NCBI RefSeq assembly: GCF_000165425.1
Contig: NW_001799023.1
Coordinates: forward strand, 149,924 to 213,923
DNA from: Paramecium tetraurelia
Lineage: Eukaryota; Ciliophora; Oligohymenophorea; Peniculida; Parameciidae
Length of the DNA: 64,000 nucleotides
Direction: 5' to 3'
A program made the translations under genes and the position numbers. Below are positions 22,501 to 34,949 of the stretch, one piece after another. The notes below the pieces were generated by a model, which was not told the origin of the DNA, made no database searches, and saw only the letters and a program-made list of their open reading frames with translations. How positions within the stretch are numbered: position 1 is the stretch's first letter; every line of letters begins with the position of its first letter.

Positions 22501-25500
22501 ATGAATTGTTATAAGAAAGAAATCACAAAAAATTGGTTATACCAAGAGGATAAATATATCGAAAATGTAGTTGGTGCTTTTTAAGTAATAAAATTACATG
22601 AAGAAAGACAAATATAAGCTGGGAATGCTCGACAAAAGATTACAGAGCAACTCCAGAAGTACATCGATGAAGATCCAGAAGATTTGCCTCCACATTAAGC
22701 CGCTCAACATGTTCTTTCCCTTGATGAATAACTCCTAGATTATCCATGTTACAAGAAAGGCGGCATCTTTGGATCTGTAACACAAAGATAATGCTAGTTA
22801 TAAAAAACTACTCTTGGACAATCTAAGAAAGGTAATGTTATTATAAAAACCTTTGGTGCCATCAAATCCTTTAATATCCAGCATCTTGAAGATGCCCATA
22901 AGGATTTCAAATGGGATGTCAGTTATCAAAAGTATCCTGTGCGACTCATCTTCGACTTTGTTAAACACAGTCCAGTATGGATATACTTTAAAGATGATGA
23001 GGAAGTCCACAAGTATTACGATTATTTCAAGTGCCATATTGCTATGGCCTAGATACAAAAATTGCCAGTCATTTTACAAGAGTCTACTTCACTTGTAAAA
23101 GAGAATTACTATTTATTATTTGCTCAGAAAATAGAAACCTATTCAATTCATGTCATTTAATAAAAGAAGAAGGCTGCTAAGTTAGGAAAAGATGAAGCCA
23201 AATTCTTAATGGAAATTGATGTCAAAATAATTAGAAATATTTTATAGAAGAAGTGGTTAAGTAACAGTGTTTAAATGTTCAAAAGAGAGGAGAGAATGAA
23301 TTAATTGGCAGATGAAGAGAGAAAGAAATTAGATTAAATTAGATAAGAAGATGAAAATAAAAAAATGAAATGGCGATAATTCCTAGGATCCAAATCAGTT
23401 CTCAATGTCGAATTAGCCGAATGGTTAAGACCCATGATGGCAGAATGGCTAGAGAAAAGTGAAGAAATACAAAACACTAAAAAAGTTAGGGAATTAGTGT
23501 TCACCATACTTATCAAATCAATCAATATTGCTGTGGACATTAATTTAATTAAACCAACCATATTTGTTGAATTATAATCAGTTGAATAGGATTCTAAATT
23601 AACTATGGAAGCCTATTTAGGATAACAAAAAACGGATCATTTTTATAATTGGTTATTGAGGGAATAAAATTTTGAGAATAAAATCTTATCAAAATAATAG
23701 GAGAGAAAACCATGCTCATTCATTATTTCAAAGATCAGTAATCAAGATATCTTTTAAATCTAATTTAAAGACATGGTTAATGCATTCTATGATACAGCAA
23801 CTATTCCTTTCAAAATTATTGTCAAAGAATTACTTCAATAATCATAGCAGGGAAAATCCATGTGGATACCCTTAAAATTAGTCTAAACTAATTCATTGAA
23901 AACTGAATCCAAGGAAGGCATCATTTATGTAGAAATTGATATACATGTAAAACCATCAATTATGATGCATAATCCCTAATCTTATGAAGAAGAATTAGAA
24001 TATATCGTTGAACATAGTCTTGCATTTTCTGATCCTATTTATTTGAGCACCATACAAATCCCCAAAATGAATAAGGATATCATGAAATTTATTCTCATCA
24101 CTTTAGAAGAAAGCAACATTTGTATGAAATAGAGCATGTAGATGTTAAGCTACATCCTATTCTTATAATAAAAGAATCCAGAAACTCTGAGCAAACAAAT
24201 GCATTAATTATAAACGGTCTTTATTAGGAAGGTTATTTTGAATTTGTGTCATAATTTTGGATTAATGGAATAATAGATCAAGCAATACGAGCTAGTCTCA
24301 TACCGCTTAGAATCTATGAATTTCTATAATATCAAGAATCCCCAAGAACAAGAATTAGTTAATGGGCTCTTTTTAATGGGGATTCCCTATTATTTAAGAA
24401 ACAAATTATGGTTTCAATTATTGTAGATATCTTTTGAACCCTTAAAGACAATTTTGAGTTAAAACTACAAAGTCAGTCTTGATAGAGAGGATAGCATGAA
24501 TGAAAGTGTTTCCCTATATTTCAAATTATCCCAACTTAAACTAAATTTAAAAAAAACTCTCCTTTAATAGATTGACCTCTATTTGAGACAAGAAGACAGT
24601 CGAAAAGGATTTGGCAATGAGCAATTTTATTATCAATTAAAGAATCTTCTGATTTGTTTCTTGTTGTATCAAGGAAATTAAGGATTGATCCCAAACAATA
24701 TGTATATTCATCATCTATTCACTTTTGCCAAAAAAATGCTGGTCATGTAAATCTACTATCATGTCAGGTACAATGATTACACTGAATTTGCTAATGAAAC
24801 TAAATAGACTCCTTCTGATTTAACAAATGAAAGCAGAGCTTTCTGGCTATTAGTTGGTTTTCACAATTAGGTTCTGGCTGATTATCCATTGTATGAAGAT
24901 TAGACCTTATAAAATCGATTATTCCTAGAACAATGTGCTAAATTAAGAGTGTATCTCAACAAAAAGCATCCAGATCTATTTCACAAAATGTTCTTATATG
25001 GGATTGAAGTGGAGAACGAATTATATGAATTGTTCTTTAATCTGTTTTCTGATGTCCTACCATCAGAAACTCTATATAGAGCCTGGGATCTCATCATTTA
25101 TTAGTAACAGCAATCAATAAAAGCCACATCCGAAAGAGGAAATATCATCATCTCCATAACTGCAGCTCTGTTGTTAAGAGTTCATAAGAAAATAAATAAT
25201 ATCTCAACTCACTTGGCCTTCTTGGCTGCAATTAAAGTAGAAGCAATGTTAATTAATGATGTCACAGAATTCTTTACAGAGGTGTTATAAGTTCAAAAGG
25301 ATTTGAACTTAGCCGTTTAAATTGAATATCAGGAAGAAGGACCACCAAAATTGGAACCTTAATTAGAATATAAAAGTATTTCAATTTTTAAATGTATTCC
25401 CTAGTCAAGTCTGATTATAGAATTTTTGATTTCCTAGACGAAAAGTACCCAAAAGGTTCATAATAAATGCAAGTATATTAATATTTAAATTTTATTGATT

Positions 25501-25505
25501 TTTGA
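22501..25505 (+). CDS. TBC-domain protein (candidate Rab GTPase-activating protein)
   Basis: 991 aa with one 29-nt intron near the end (25376-25404). The C-terminal third has TBC landmarks: LFLMGIPYYLRNKLWFQLL (family GIP..LR..vW..L), a YQGNQGLIPN stretch at the place of the catalytic Gln-finger YxQG, YYHVRYNDYTEF, and LFSDVLPSETLYRAWDLII (family lp.e..lRiWD..l). A clean IxxDxxR arginine-finger motif was not found, so GAP activity is uncertain. The N-terminal ~600 residues contain a GRAM/PH-like basic beta-rich part and a charged linker (MNQLADEERKKLD) but no named domain. Start ATG 22501 is the first after the divergent promoter. Confidence 0.75.
25376..25404 (+). other. intron near the 3' end of the TBC gene
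   Basis: A 29-nt GTATTT...CCCTAG stretch. Without it the frame has no TGA before the tRNA gene; with it the protein ends cleanly at 25503-25505 after LNFIDF. Confidence 0.6.
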
Positions 25506-25594
25506 AACTATACTAAAATTAAGAATTCAAAAAGATACTTTAATATTATTAGTGTAATAGTTTATATTTCAATCAACAAATAATAATATAACAT

Positions 25595-25667
25595 GGGCTT
25601 GTAGCACAATTGGTAGTGCGCCTGACTACGGATCAGGCGGTTGCAGTTTCGAGTACTGCCAAGCTCG
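25595..25667 (+). tRNA. tRNA-Arg (anticodon ACG)
   Basis: 73 nt folding as a cloverleaf: acceptor GGGCTTG/CAAGCTC (one G-U), D arm GCAC/GTGC, anticodon stem CCTGA/TCAGG with loop CTACGGA, five-base variable loop, T arm GCAGT/ACTGC with loop TTCGAGT (a T-T-C-G start), discriminator G. No encoded CCA and no intron. The A of the anticodon is expected to become inosine and read CGN arginine codons, which are rare next to AGA in this genome. Confidence 0.93.
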
Positions 25668-25670
25668 AAT

Positions 25671-25677
25671 TTTTTTA
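25671..25677 (+). terminator. RNA polymerase III terminator of tRNA-Arg
   Basis: A run of seven T starts four bases after the discriminator base. Confidence 0.8.
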
Positions 25678-25998
25678 TTATTTATTATATATAAAAGAAT
25701 TAGTAAAAATTCACTTCCTTCTCATATGAATTCATACATTCAATTTTAACAATATACTAAATCTTACTTGATAGGCTCCATCTACCATTATGTGATATTA
25801 TCATTTTTAATCCATGCTTAGCTTATAATTTAAATTGTCTAATCTAAATCTATCCTATATAAAATAAAACTGCTAAGTTTGATCATATTGTTAATAAAGT
25901 AATCTTTGAGAAAATCTAAGTTGAATATTGAAAATTTTCTCTCAATTTTAGCACAAAAAATAAAACTCAAGAAATTAAATATAAAAATGCTGACTGAC
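25678..25998. other. intergenic, 321 nt
   Basis: AT-rich spacer downstream of the tRNA and of the convergent minus-strand gene; no further tRNA or coding frame seen. Confidence 0.4.
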
Positions 25999-26894
25999 TC
26001 ATTTTAAATAATTATTGTTAAAAATCAGATTCAATAATTCAACTTCAGCTCTTCTGACCCTTGCATATAATTTAGCTTGATTATTTCCTAGTAATTTCAC
26101 AAAGAATGGATCATGAGATTCTGATATGTCGAATAGTTTAATCAATTATGGCCTCAAAATTTCATAATCTGTATAGAACCTTTCACAATATATAGTATTA
26201 TCATCCAAACAAAATTGGATATTCAGATTTTTATGCTCAATGTATTATTACCATTTCACAATACTCTCAAGTGTGTTTAGTGATAATAGTCTATAATCAT
26301 TAATAAATTCTTTTAATTTCTCTAAATCCTTAGTTTAATACTACTTCAACAAACTCTAAATCTAATTTAAGCAATTCTCTCGTGCAGTTATTGTAAACAT
26401 GCAATGTAATATGGGAGATAACTTTTAATCCATCAATTTAAGTTCTTCCTCCAAAATTGCTAATTTATCATTTGAGTATGCCAATATCTAATTAAACACA
26501 TTCTGCATATGTATCATTTTATACTTAATGGATTTTGGGGACATTATACAATTTGTGTACCTGTCTTACTTATTCTAATTTGGTAGCAAATATTTTTTGT
26601 TCACATTCAATAAGATTATCGAGCTCTTATTAATTCTTATGCATTTGAATGTATTTCTAAACGATGGAGGCTGTTCCACCATTAATTGATGGCAAGAATG
26701 TTTTATTCGAGTATTCTCTTGGTACAACTCCTAAAATTTATTCAGATGCAACAATCCTATTGTTCCAGCCTTTTTCCTAAAACCCACTATTATGGAGAAC
26801 TTACTCTTTGAGAAAATCGTTTTTACAGAGAGGAAGACTTTGCAATGCTTTTGTGAAAATATTCTTGACTTTGAACTTTACTAACATTTTTCAT
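25999..26894 (-). CDS. coiled-coil/helical protein, unknown function
   Basis: 281 aa after two introns (28 nt after SLQKRFSQR and 22 nt before NVFNQILAY). Not recognised. N-terminal ~30 residues are basic; residues 60-150 carry heptad-like Leu/Ile spacing (NDKLAILEEELKLMDQKL); the C-terminal half is mixed and ends RRAEVELLNLIFNNNYLK. Length after splicing is divisible by three and the frame is then free of TGA, which supports the model. Convergent with the tRNA. Confidence 0.6.
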
Positions 26895-27168
26895 ATTAAT
26901 TATAATGATTGAATATATATTATTATTATATTAAACAATCCTAATTTATGATACTTTCAACTCTAAACGTCCAGCATCAATGTTGATTCAACCCAATAAT
27001 GGGGTAGCTCAATTAAATTACTGATTTAATATTTATAGTAATAGAATTTCTAAGAAGTGAAATTTTTAAATTTATAATATAATTGACAAAATATTTGTGT
27101 GCTTAATTAAAATAAAAAAGGGGAGTTTAGTAAAGTAAACTAAATAATTTAATACATTTTAATTGCCA

Positions 27169-28745
27169 ATGCCAAGAAAAACTTAAACAATCAAGGATGT
27201 GATGAAAGAGAGCTAGCCAATTATTGATTAAAAATTAGGAACTACAAGAAGTAAAAAAGTAAAGAAAAATGACTCTGAAGAGGAGTCTGATTTTGTTACT
27301 ACTTCAAGCAAATCTAAATAAAAGAACTCTAGCGCCTCTTCGAAAGTTAAGTCTGCCTCAAACAAATAGAAACCATCCATTAATGAATCCAAAGATGATC
27401 CTAAAGATAAATTGTCACCTGAGTTAAAGCCATCCTCTTAACGTCAAAAAGCAAGAACTAAGGCTGAAAAAATGTAGGAGAAGCATAAGTATGATTATTC
27501 AAATTATCAATCATAGTTCTAAAGCAGAAGAGGTAAAAGCTAAGTAATAAAATGAAGAGGGGGATAAAGAATAGGATAGTGATAATTAGAATAAAAATGA
27601 ACCAAATTAGAAAGTAGGTTAGGCGGAAGAGGAAAATAAAGATAACAAAGATAACACTAAAGATAAGTAAAATAATGAAAGCCATTAATAATAAAATCTA
27701 AATTCTAATGATAAGAACTAAAATGATAACTAAGAAAATTCTAAAAATTAAGAATAAGAACTAATTAAGCCAGTGGAATAAGAGAAAGATGTTAATAATA
27801 AGGAATTATTAGATAAGGGAGATGATTAAGAACAAAATAAACCATAAGGAGAGAATAACCAACTATAAAACAAAAATAATAATATTGATGAGTCAGATAA
27901 GAAAGCAAGTAACGATTAATTAGAGGAAAAATAAAATTAATAGCAAAATGAATCAAATTTAAAAGCAAACTCTAAAAGCAATATGAATACTACTGAAAAT
28001 GAAGGTAATAATAAGGTTGATTAGTAAGATCTAAAGTCAAGAGAAGAGGAAACAAAAGAATAGTTAGAAAAATAACTAAAAGTGGCTCCTAATCCAGTCT
28101 AAAATTAAGAAACAGATGTAGACATTGTGTTTTGTTGTGATATCAATCTTTTGGAGGGTCGTACTATTGATTAATTAAAGGTAATATTATATTTTAATTT
28201 AGAATACCATAGAATATGTAATTTAGTAGTTAAAATAGAAACAACACTTAAGTTCAAGGATAAAATTTAGTATAGTTATTTTTAATGATATAATTGCAAA
28301 TTAGAAGATTCAATAATGCTAAGTGATTGATCTGTGTGATGAAGCAGAAATCTTATAAAGTCTTGAGGAAATCAAATAGATGGGATAGGCAGAAATAAAG
28401 AAGGGATTATATTATGGTTTAAAATTGGCAACCTAAAATACTAAATGGAGAAAAGAGAGTAAAAATAAATCATATAGATATATTATTCATATTGCCAATC
28501 AGCATTTAGAACTAGACAATAAATCAGAAGAGTTAGAGTTTATAATTTAGGAAATGAATAATAAAAACATTAGATATAAATACTTAAGAATTGATAAAAG
28601 GATTGATTTAGATTTTGATGGGAAACAATATTTTCAGAATAAATTGAACAGCTATGAAGAAAGTTTCTTGAAAGAGTTTGGATGCCTTAAAAATGTTGTT
28701 AGTAGCATTATATTGAGAGAACTTATACATGAGAATAATAAATGA
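27169..28745 (+). CDS. VWA-like domain protein with long charged low-complexity region
   Basis: 508 aa, introns of 28 and 22 nt. Residues 1-110 are Lys/Ser-rich (SKKVKKNDSEEESD); residues ~110-310 are dominated by Asn, Gln, Lys, Glu and Asp (EQDSDNQNKNEPNQK). The C-terminal ~190 residues look like a von Willebrand A fold: DVDIVFCCDIN (strand with the metal-site Asp), then KFSIVIFND, LYYGLKLATQNTKWRK and RYIIHIANQHLE, the order seen in VWA domains of ciliate alpha-kinase and Copine-like proteins. The metal-binding DxSxS appears degenerate (D-I-N-L-L), so it may not bind Mg2+. Function unknown. Its stop lies 39 nt from that of the convergent P450. Confidence 0.6.
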
Positions 28746-28784
28746 TTGTTTATTTTTAAGCAAATTTATTGATATATCTAATGA

Positions 28785-30265
28785 TCATATTCTTATGAAC
28801 TTTACTAATCTATCATCTGATGGAGCATAAAGGAAAGTGTAATCCATAACTAAATCAGTCTAATCATCTAATATTACTTTGTAGGTTTTGATAATGTAAA
28901 TAAGGATCAGTTTAATTTCTATTCTAGCTAGATGTTATCCTAAACAATTCCTTGGACCATATGAGAAAGGGAGGAATGCTTCGGGCTCTGATTAATTTAA
29001 CCATCTTTCTATGTTGAATTCTAAATGATTATCAAAATATTAAGGATGAGTCATCATAGGCTATAATCCTACATCTACATACCAATCTTTTTTAATTAAG
29101 TATTATCCTACGTAATGATCTTTTACAGCCAATCTTGGAATAATTCCATCGCTTGGGGTTTAAGTTCTTAGACATTCATTTAAGAATGCATTCAATAATG
29201 GTAAAGAATTTATTAATTTTTAATCTATCTCATCAAAATTAATTTTAGTTAATTCTTCTCTGAGTCTCTATTAAATCTAAGGGTGCTTACCTAACATATA
29301 AATAGACAGGCCTGCCGAATGAGATGTTGTATCCATTCCTGCAAAAACGAATGTAACATATTGATGAATGATCTATTCCCTAACCTCTTCAGTCAAAGGT
29401 TCTCTCAATAATATTGAAAACACATCCTTTTCTGATCCTTTCTAGTGGTTATTGATGAGATTATTAATATAATTTCTTACTACATACACTCTTTAAAGGA
29501 ATTTCTTCTCATTGGCCGTCATAAAGTAGGACTTCATCGTTGATAGAGACTTGATTCCAAAGAAACTTCTCAACTAATGTATTAGACTACCATATGTAAC
29601 CTAATTAGATATTTTCGATTTACATAAAGAAAATATCTAGAGAGATCTTGAAATTCTTCACTTAAATGTTAGCCGTTTATCTACTCATCTTTCATTTGAT
29701 TAAAAAAACAGATCTACATTGCTCTCAAAGATATTCTTGCACATTGTTTTATTATGTTCACTCTCTAATTCTCCTTGTATTATAATGTATCTTAAATTAA
29801 AGTTTTGATGACTGGTATCTTAGAAGACAACTACTCAAAAGTAAAGAAGTTGGATATTTCCCGCTTCTAATCTTTCCATTCTTAGCCCTCTGCATATACT
29901 AGGCCTTTACATGCTATAATGTCTCTAAATATCTCATCAGTTCTCTTTTTATAATTTGCATAATTATAGAGCATTTATTTCACATTTTCTGGTTTGATGA
30001 AAATGAAGTATGGTCTACTGAAAATGTGAGTGATAATCAATTCTACTTCTGGGTGGTTATAAGCAATATTTCTTTTGAAATAAATAACATCTTTCTAAAA
30101 TTTTAATCCATCCATTCGATATTTGAATTGGCCCAGAAAGGGGAAGTAAAGAACATAGACTTTATTTCCATACTTGAATTTGTAGAAATAGCAGATACAT
30201 AAGGGGTAGAGGATAATCCATAACAAGGGAAATGATAAAATGAGTGGCACCCACAAAAGCATCAT
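28785..30265 (-). CDS. cytochrome P450
   Basis: 485 aa with one 23-nt intron that rebuilds DLSRYFLYVTYGSL. N-terminal hydrophobic anchor (MMLLWVPLILSFPLLWIILY) predicts ER membrane attachment. I-helix oxygen-binding motif FAGMDTTS, ExxR-region Glu-Cys-Leu-Arg (NECLRTQTPSDG), PERF-like segment FNIERWLN and heme-binding FSYGPRNCLGQHLARIE with the axial Cys. These monooxygenases use electrons from an NADPH reductase; the substrate cannot be told, though the sequence is closest in feel to CYP3/CYP4-like microsomal forms. Two possible starts (ATGATG at 30265/30262). Confidence 0.93.
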
Positions 30266-30383
30266 AATTAATTGAAATTAATATATATTGTCCATTTCAA
30301 ATTTACTTCTAAAGCTCAGAAAATATTTTAATATAATTAATGATCATTTTTGAATTTAATACTAAACTATTATTACTATATAA

Positions 30384-33300
30384 TCAATCTTTATTCTAAT
30401 TTTATTCATCCTCATCTAACAATCTTGTCAGCTCCAACTTTAATATCTTGTGTGCTATTAAGATGGGCCTAACATTCTGGTAATCGGGTTTCTAATTGAG
30501 AATCCTTTTTTCTAGAATGAACAATATATTGACCCATTCTTAATAAATTTCGGATGTCACAAATGGTTATAGTTGAGTTAGCAAACCTTAAACTTCAAGC
30601 TTATATTAGCTCCACGTTTTCACTAAATTATCAAATATCTATTCCATATTAGCCTCCTTACCAATAAAATCATTGAGAGAATTTTCAGTAAAGATCTACT
30701 AATTGACACAAACTGAAGTGAAACGATTAAATGATAAATTCTTTTCACCTTAGTGAATAATATCCGCTTCTTCTTCAAATAAATCTAATGCTTCTTAGAA
30801 ATTAAATTTCTCGAATTCAATGTGTCTGAACAAAGTTAAAAATTCATTATGATTAATCTTTTTGTTACCATCCAAATCAGCAGCTTGAAATGCATGAATC
30901 ACAAATAACTTAGTTCGATGAGTTACATTTCTATATTTATCGATAACCTTTGACATAAATTAATCTAGATCAACAACGCCTGATTTATTTTTTGAATCAC
31001 TTTCCTTAAGATTATCTAAATCATTTCTAAGTTCTTTAATTTCATCCTCAGTTAACTTATTCTCTAAATGTATTTTTATATAACTATACAATAATATAAT
31101 ACATATATTTACTCTAAAGCTCTCAAATAAGGAACATAAAATTTAGACTCACTATCTCCTTGTACAATATTAACACCTAGACTTGTTTGACTGTGTATAT
31201 ATTCCAATCCTGATATCATGAAAGCTGATTCTTCTTGATTGAAATTCAGATGTTCATCATGCAAAAGACATAATAATCTAGCGAATACATTCACTCGAAA
31301 GATTTAACAAAAGTGAATTACGGATAACAAAAATTATAAGTATTTTTTTTCAGCAACATGTTTAAACCCATATTTGTTAAGGAAGAAATTGAAAACGAAG
31401 ATCTACATATCAGCTTCTCCTCCAAAGGATGTTTTTTCTAAATATATTTGACTTATAGTTCTTAAGACGTTCTTAACTGGCCAATACGCAACAACCTTCT
31501 TGAACAAATGAGATTGCTCTCTTGCTTTAATTGCTAATAACACACCAGGATGCGTCAACCTATCTATTGTTGGTAACTATTTCATTTATCTTGTAGCGAA
31601 ATTCATTCTTAATGCTCTCTATATCTTACCTTTCCTTCTTTTCAGAGCCTCCTGCTTTTTCTCCTCCTTTTCTTTTTCTTCATCCAAAACATACTCTTCT
31701 TCCAAAATTTCCTTGTCATTCTAAATTTTCTTTCTGAATGATTCAAATTCAAATAAGAACTCTTCTGCTATTTAGGTATGCGTCTTGAATTAAGTTTTTA
31801 AGATATGAAGAGTCAATTTTCTTGCAAATAGTAACACCTGTGTTAAGAGTTCATTTGTTTCATTCATTCTAGCTGTTGCATTTTAAGCTTTCTACTTTTG
31901 TATCTGATAAAGAAGCATCAACATAGTAGTTTATTACTTTGATAAATTGGGTTATATAGAATCAGTTTTTTCATTGACTTCAATTATTTGAGTATTATTC
32001 TGAGATGAAGTTTGTTCATGCTATTTTGGTTATTATTAAAGTTGCTAGGATGCACTCATCTTCTTTTTCTTTTACCCCTACTTATCTTTTTCATTCTTCT
32101 TTTCTAGATTTTCATTGGCTGGAAAATATCTTTATGACCCCAATTACTAATTACTTTGCTATTATTGTTATTGAATTTATTGCTTTTAGATTTATTTAGC
32201 TGTGTCGCTTTTACAAGCATTTGTTTAAGTGACTTAAGGATTAGCTTATGGAGATAATTTAATTGCTTTTTATGAAGATTATTAAGAATTCTATTAAGTA
32301 TTATTAGAACTAGTTCCTTATTATACTTATTTTATATTTAATAACCTATCTGAACTCTATTTATCAAATTCTCTAATCAACTTTTCAGATGTTTCCGATC
32401 TTTCAATTTAAAATCTTCGTTCCTAAATATAATCCTGCTTTCTTTTGTTCATTACATCAGGTGACCCTTCATCATTTTCTGGCACCTCGTATATTAAATC
32501 TATTTTGTTAACTCCCCTATTTTCATAATCATGAATTGAAGGCTCATCTTGATGCATGTTCATCTAATCGCATAGCCCATCCAACCAACTCTATTATTCT
32601 AATTGTTGTTTTAGTTCGAATTCTCTGTATGTATTTTCTATCTCCTAGGTGGATAAAAATTTATCATATTAAGGAGACATCAATTATAGATCAGTTTGAG
32701 TTTCAAGAACACACAGACATTTTTAGAATGTTTACACACCAACACTATGAGAAACAACAGGCAGTTCTTCAATCACATCTTTAACAATCATATCTTAATT
32801 TTATTCAAATTTTGTCTGTTGATTCATCTCCTTAAGCACTTAAGATAGCGATAGATCTTGTTCCTCTATAGCATCCTCTGATTTATTAATAGAAGAATGT
32901 TTGTTTTGATTCTTCTTGGATAACTGATGCTTCAATTAATCTATCTCCCTTTGTAGATTGCCTATCATATTCGCTGCACTCTTTGATATTGTTTCCTATA
33001 AATTAATTTTATTCTATAGTTTTTTGATAGTTTATTAATAACTTATACGTTCTGAGTTAATCATATTTTCTTTATATTTTAATTGATCCAATTCTTGTGT
33101 TAAGATGCTAATTTAGACTCTTGACCGATTTTCTATTTCCTCCTTTTCTTTGGCTTCAAAAATATCTTTTTCAAACAATTAGAATTTGAGTGTTCTTTAT
33201 TCTTATTCTTTTATCATGAAATGTTTATGAAACACTAAAATATATCCTTTAACTAATGAATGAAGGAGTTGTCCTCTTTCAGCACATTGGTAAGAAACCT

Positions 33301-33907
33301 ATCGAATGATCTCTAATAAACATAGATGTAGAGCTTCAGACAAAGAAATGAGTTTATCTTTGAAATCCTTATTGGATTGGTGGATGGTATCGATGAAGTT
33401 TACAAACCATTATTTAAGCACGACTGCATCTCGTCTACCAGTTGGTTAGGCTGAAAAGAAACTACTGGATTATTATTTGAGTGAAGCCAAACTGGGAGTG
33501 CAATTGATTGCTTTTTATAATGATTGTCTTAGAGAAGTAATTATGATGCTACGATCCTTTTCTTAAGACAACCCCTATGTGATTTGTTCGAAATTAAGTT
33601 CTGAGATTTATTCTAACATTGGTAGAATTTGGTTTTCGTTGACTTATTCTGTTAACTGCTCAAGCTTCTCCTCAGTTTTGACTCTCAACTAATTACCAAG
33701 ATAGGCTTGGTTTTATTTTCTAATCCTCTATTGCTAGACATATTATTATAAATGAAGTTCGCCAAGTACTTACTTCTATTTAATTTGTTCTTGGAAACGA
33801 TGACTGTATTGACTATCAATCAGATGTGATATATCTCTGGTCCTGGTTCTCATCGATGTCATAGTTCTATTATTTAAAGACTTCAACGAAATAGTATGAT
33901 CTTTCAT
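30384..33907 (-). CDS. long coiled-coil protein with axonemal-dynein-light-chain-like motif and EF-hand
   Basis: 1,164 aa, one 29-nt intron. Around residue 215 LLEIIRQVSYQCAERGQLLHSL matches the conserved block of the axonemal dynein light chain (p28) domain (ELIRQVT..C.ERG.LL), as also found in AXDND1-like proteins. Residues ~240-360 form a coiled coil; ~520-660 are Gln/Ser/Asn-rich; VGVQT and LETQTD motifs lie between. The C-terminal ~350 residues are helical with one good EF-hand (DLDGNKKINHNEF). I infer a ciliary/axonemal structural or Ca2+-responsive role, which fits an organism covered in cilia, but no full-length family match is recognised. Ends KLELTRLLDEDEQNQNKD, TGA at 30384-30386. 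Confidence 0.7.
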
Positions 33908-33964
33908 AAAATAATTAAATAAAAATGATAATTTTTAATATCACTTAATTATTTTAGATACTTA

Positions 33965-34949
33965 TCAATTCTTACCATACTTTTGATGGAGAAAATCTTA
34001 TATCAATAAAATCATGATTGATTGAGGTGCCACTCTAGAAAAATAAACTAATAATCCAACCCATAATCCAACCAGTTTCTCTCTTTGTATAGATTTTATA
34101 AAACAATCTATCACACCTTGGTAGGGCATTGAACCATCTGGCAAGGACTTCATCTTCTGAAGTTTAGTCTTCACATTGTCAAAAGGCAAAGAAATTATTG
34201 AAGAGATGATCCCAGCTCCACATGATGCCCTATATGCTTCATCATTAGATTTACATGATCCTATCGAACGCAGTTTCATTTTTAGAATCTTTGAATTGCA
34301 TACTCATCTACTTGATCTAATCATATGTTGTTAGCTATCCAATTGTTATTGCAACAGCTCTTGTTACAGTCGGCATAGATCCCTTCCAAAAAGCAATTAG
34401 TCCCTCCTCTCGATATATTCTTGTCAAGGCTTCAAATGCATTTTTATAATTCCTTCTTTCTTCAATCGGTAGTGATTGATCTGCTTAAAATCGGATCAGA
34501 CACACATCTGTTGGATTACCTACCAAAGCTCCAATAAATCCAGCTAATGAAGATGCCCCTACTTTTTCAAAAAATGTCAAATCACCTTAGATATATGATG
34601 GGGTTTGTTACGTTATTATTGTTTCTTAACCGAATCAGTGATTATCCTGAATATACCAAGACGAGTTGTTGTATATGTCAGTTGTCTCAATAATGCCGAA
34701 CCAAGGCTAAATTTAAAATTCTCTCTACCCTGAATAAAACCCCCTTAATCCTTCCTTTTGGAGCATGTCTCTACTCATTTAAATGATATTCTTCTTATGA
34801 CTGAGCACTCCAAGACCCAAACTTTCACTTTAGATTTAGATCCTCACTTTGAGTGTATCAATTGGCATAATAATAGCAGCAGCCGAGCATCCAGCAATCG
34901 CTCCAAATAGAAAAGGCTTAAAATAAGAGGAGTTTTTTGATTCAGCCAT
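33965..34949 (-). CDS. mitochondrial carrier, 2-oxoglutarate/malate type (SLC25A11-like)
   Basis: 303 aa, introns of 22, 26 and 25 nt. Three tandem carrier repeats, each with a P-x-D-x-(V/L)-K-x-(R/K) style motif: MPIDTLKVRIQ, NPTDVCLIRFQ and LPFDNVKTKLQ. SGLGSALLRQLTYTTTRLGIF is nearly identical to the oxoglutarate carrier; RRNYKNAFEALTRIYREEG and MARAV-like TVTRAVAITIGQL are also characteristic. It would exchange oxoglutarate for malate across the inner mitochondrial membrane (malate-aspartate shuttle). Second repeat has LIRF in place of KxR, as in SLC25A11 (ALIRM), which supports this subfamily. Ends DFLHQKYGKN. Confidence 0.88.
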
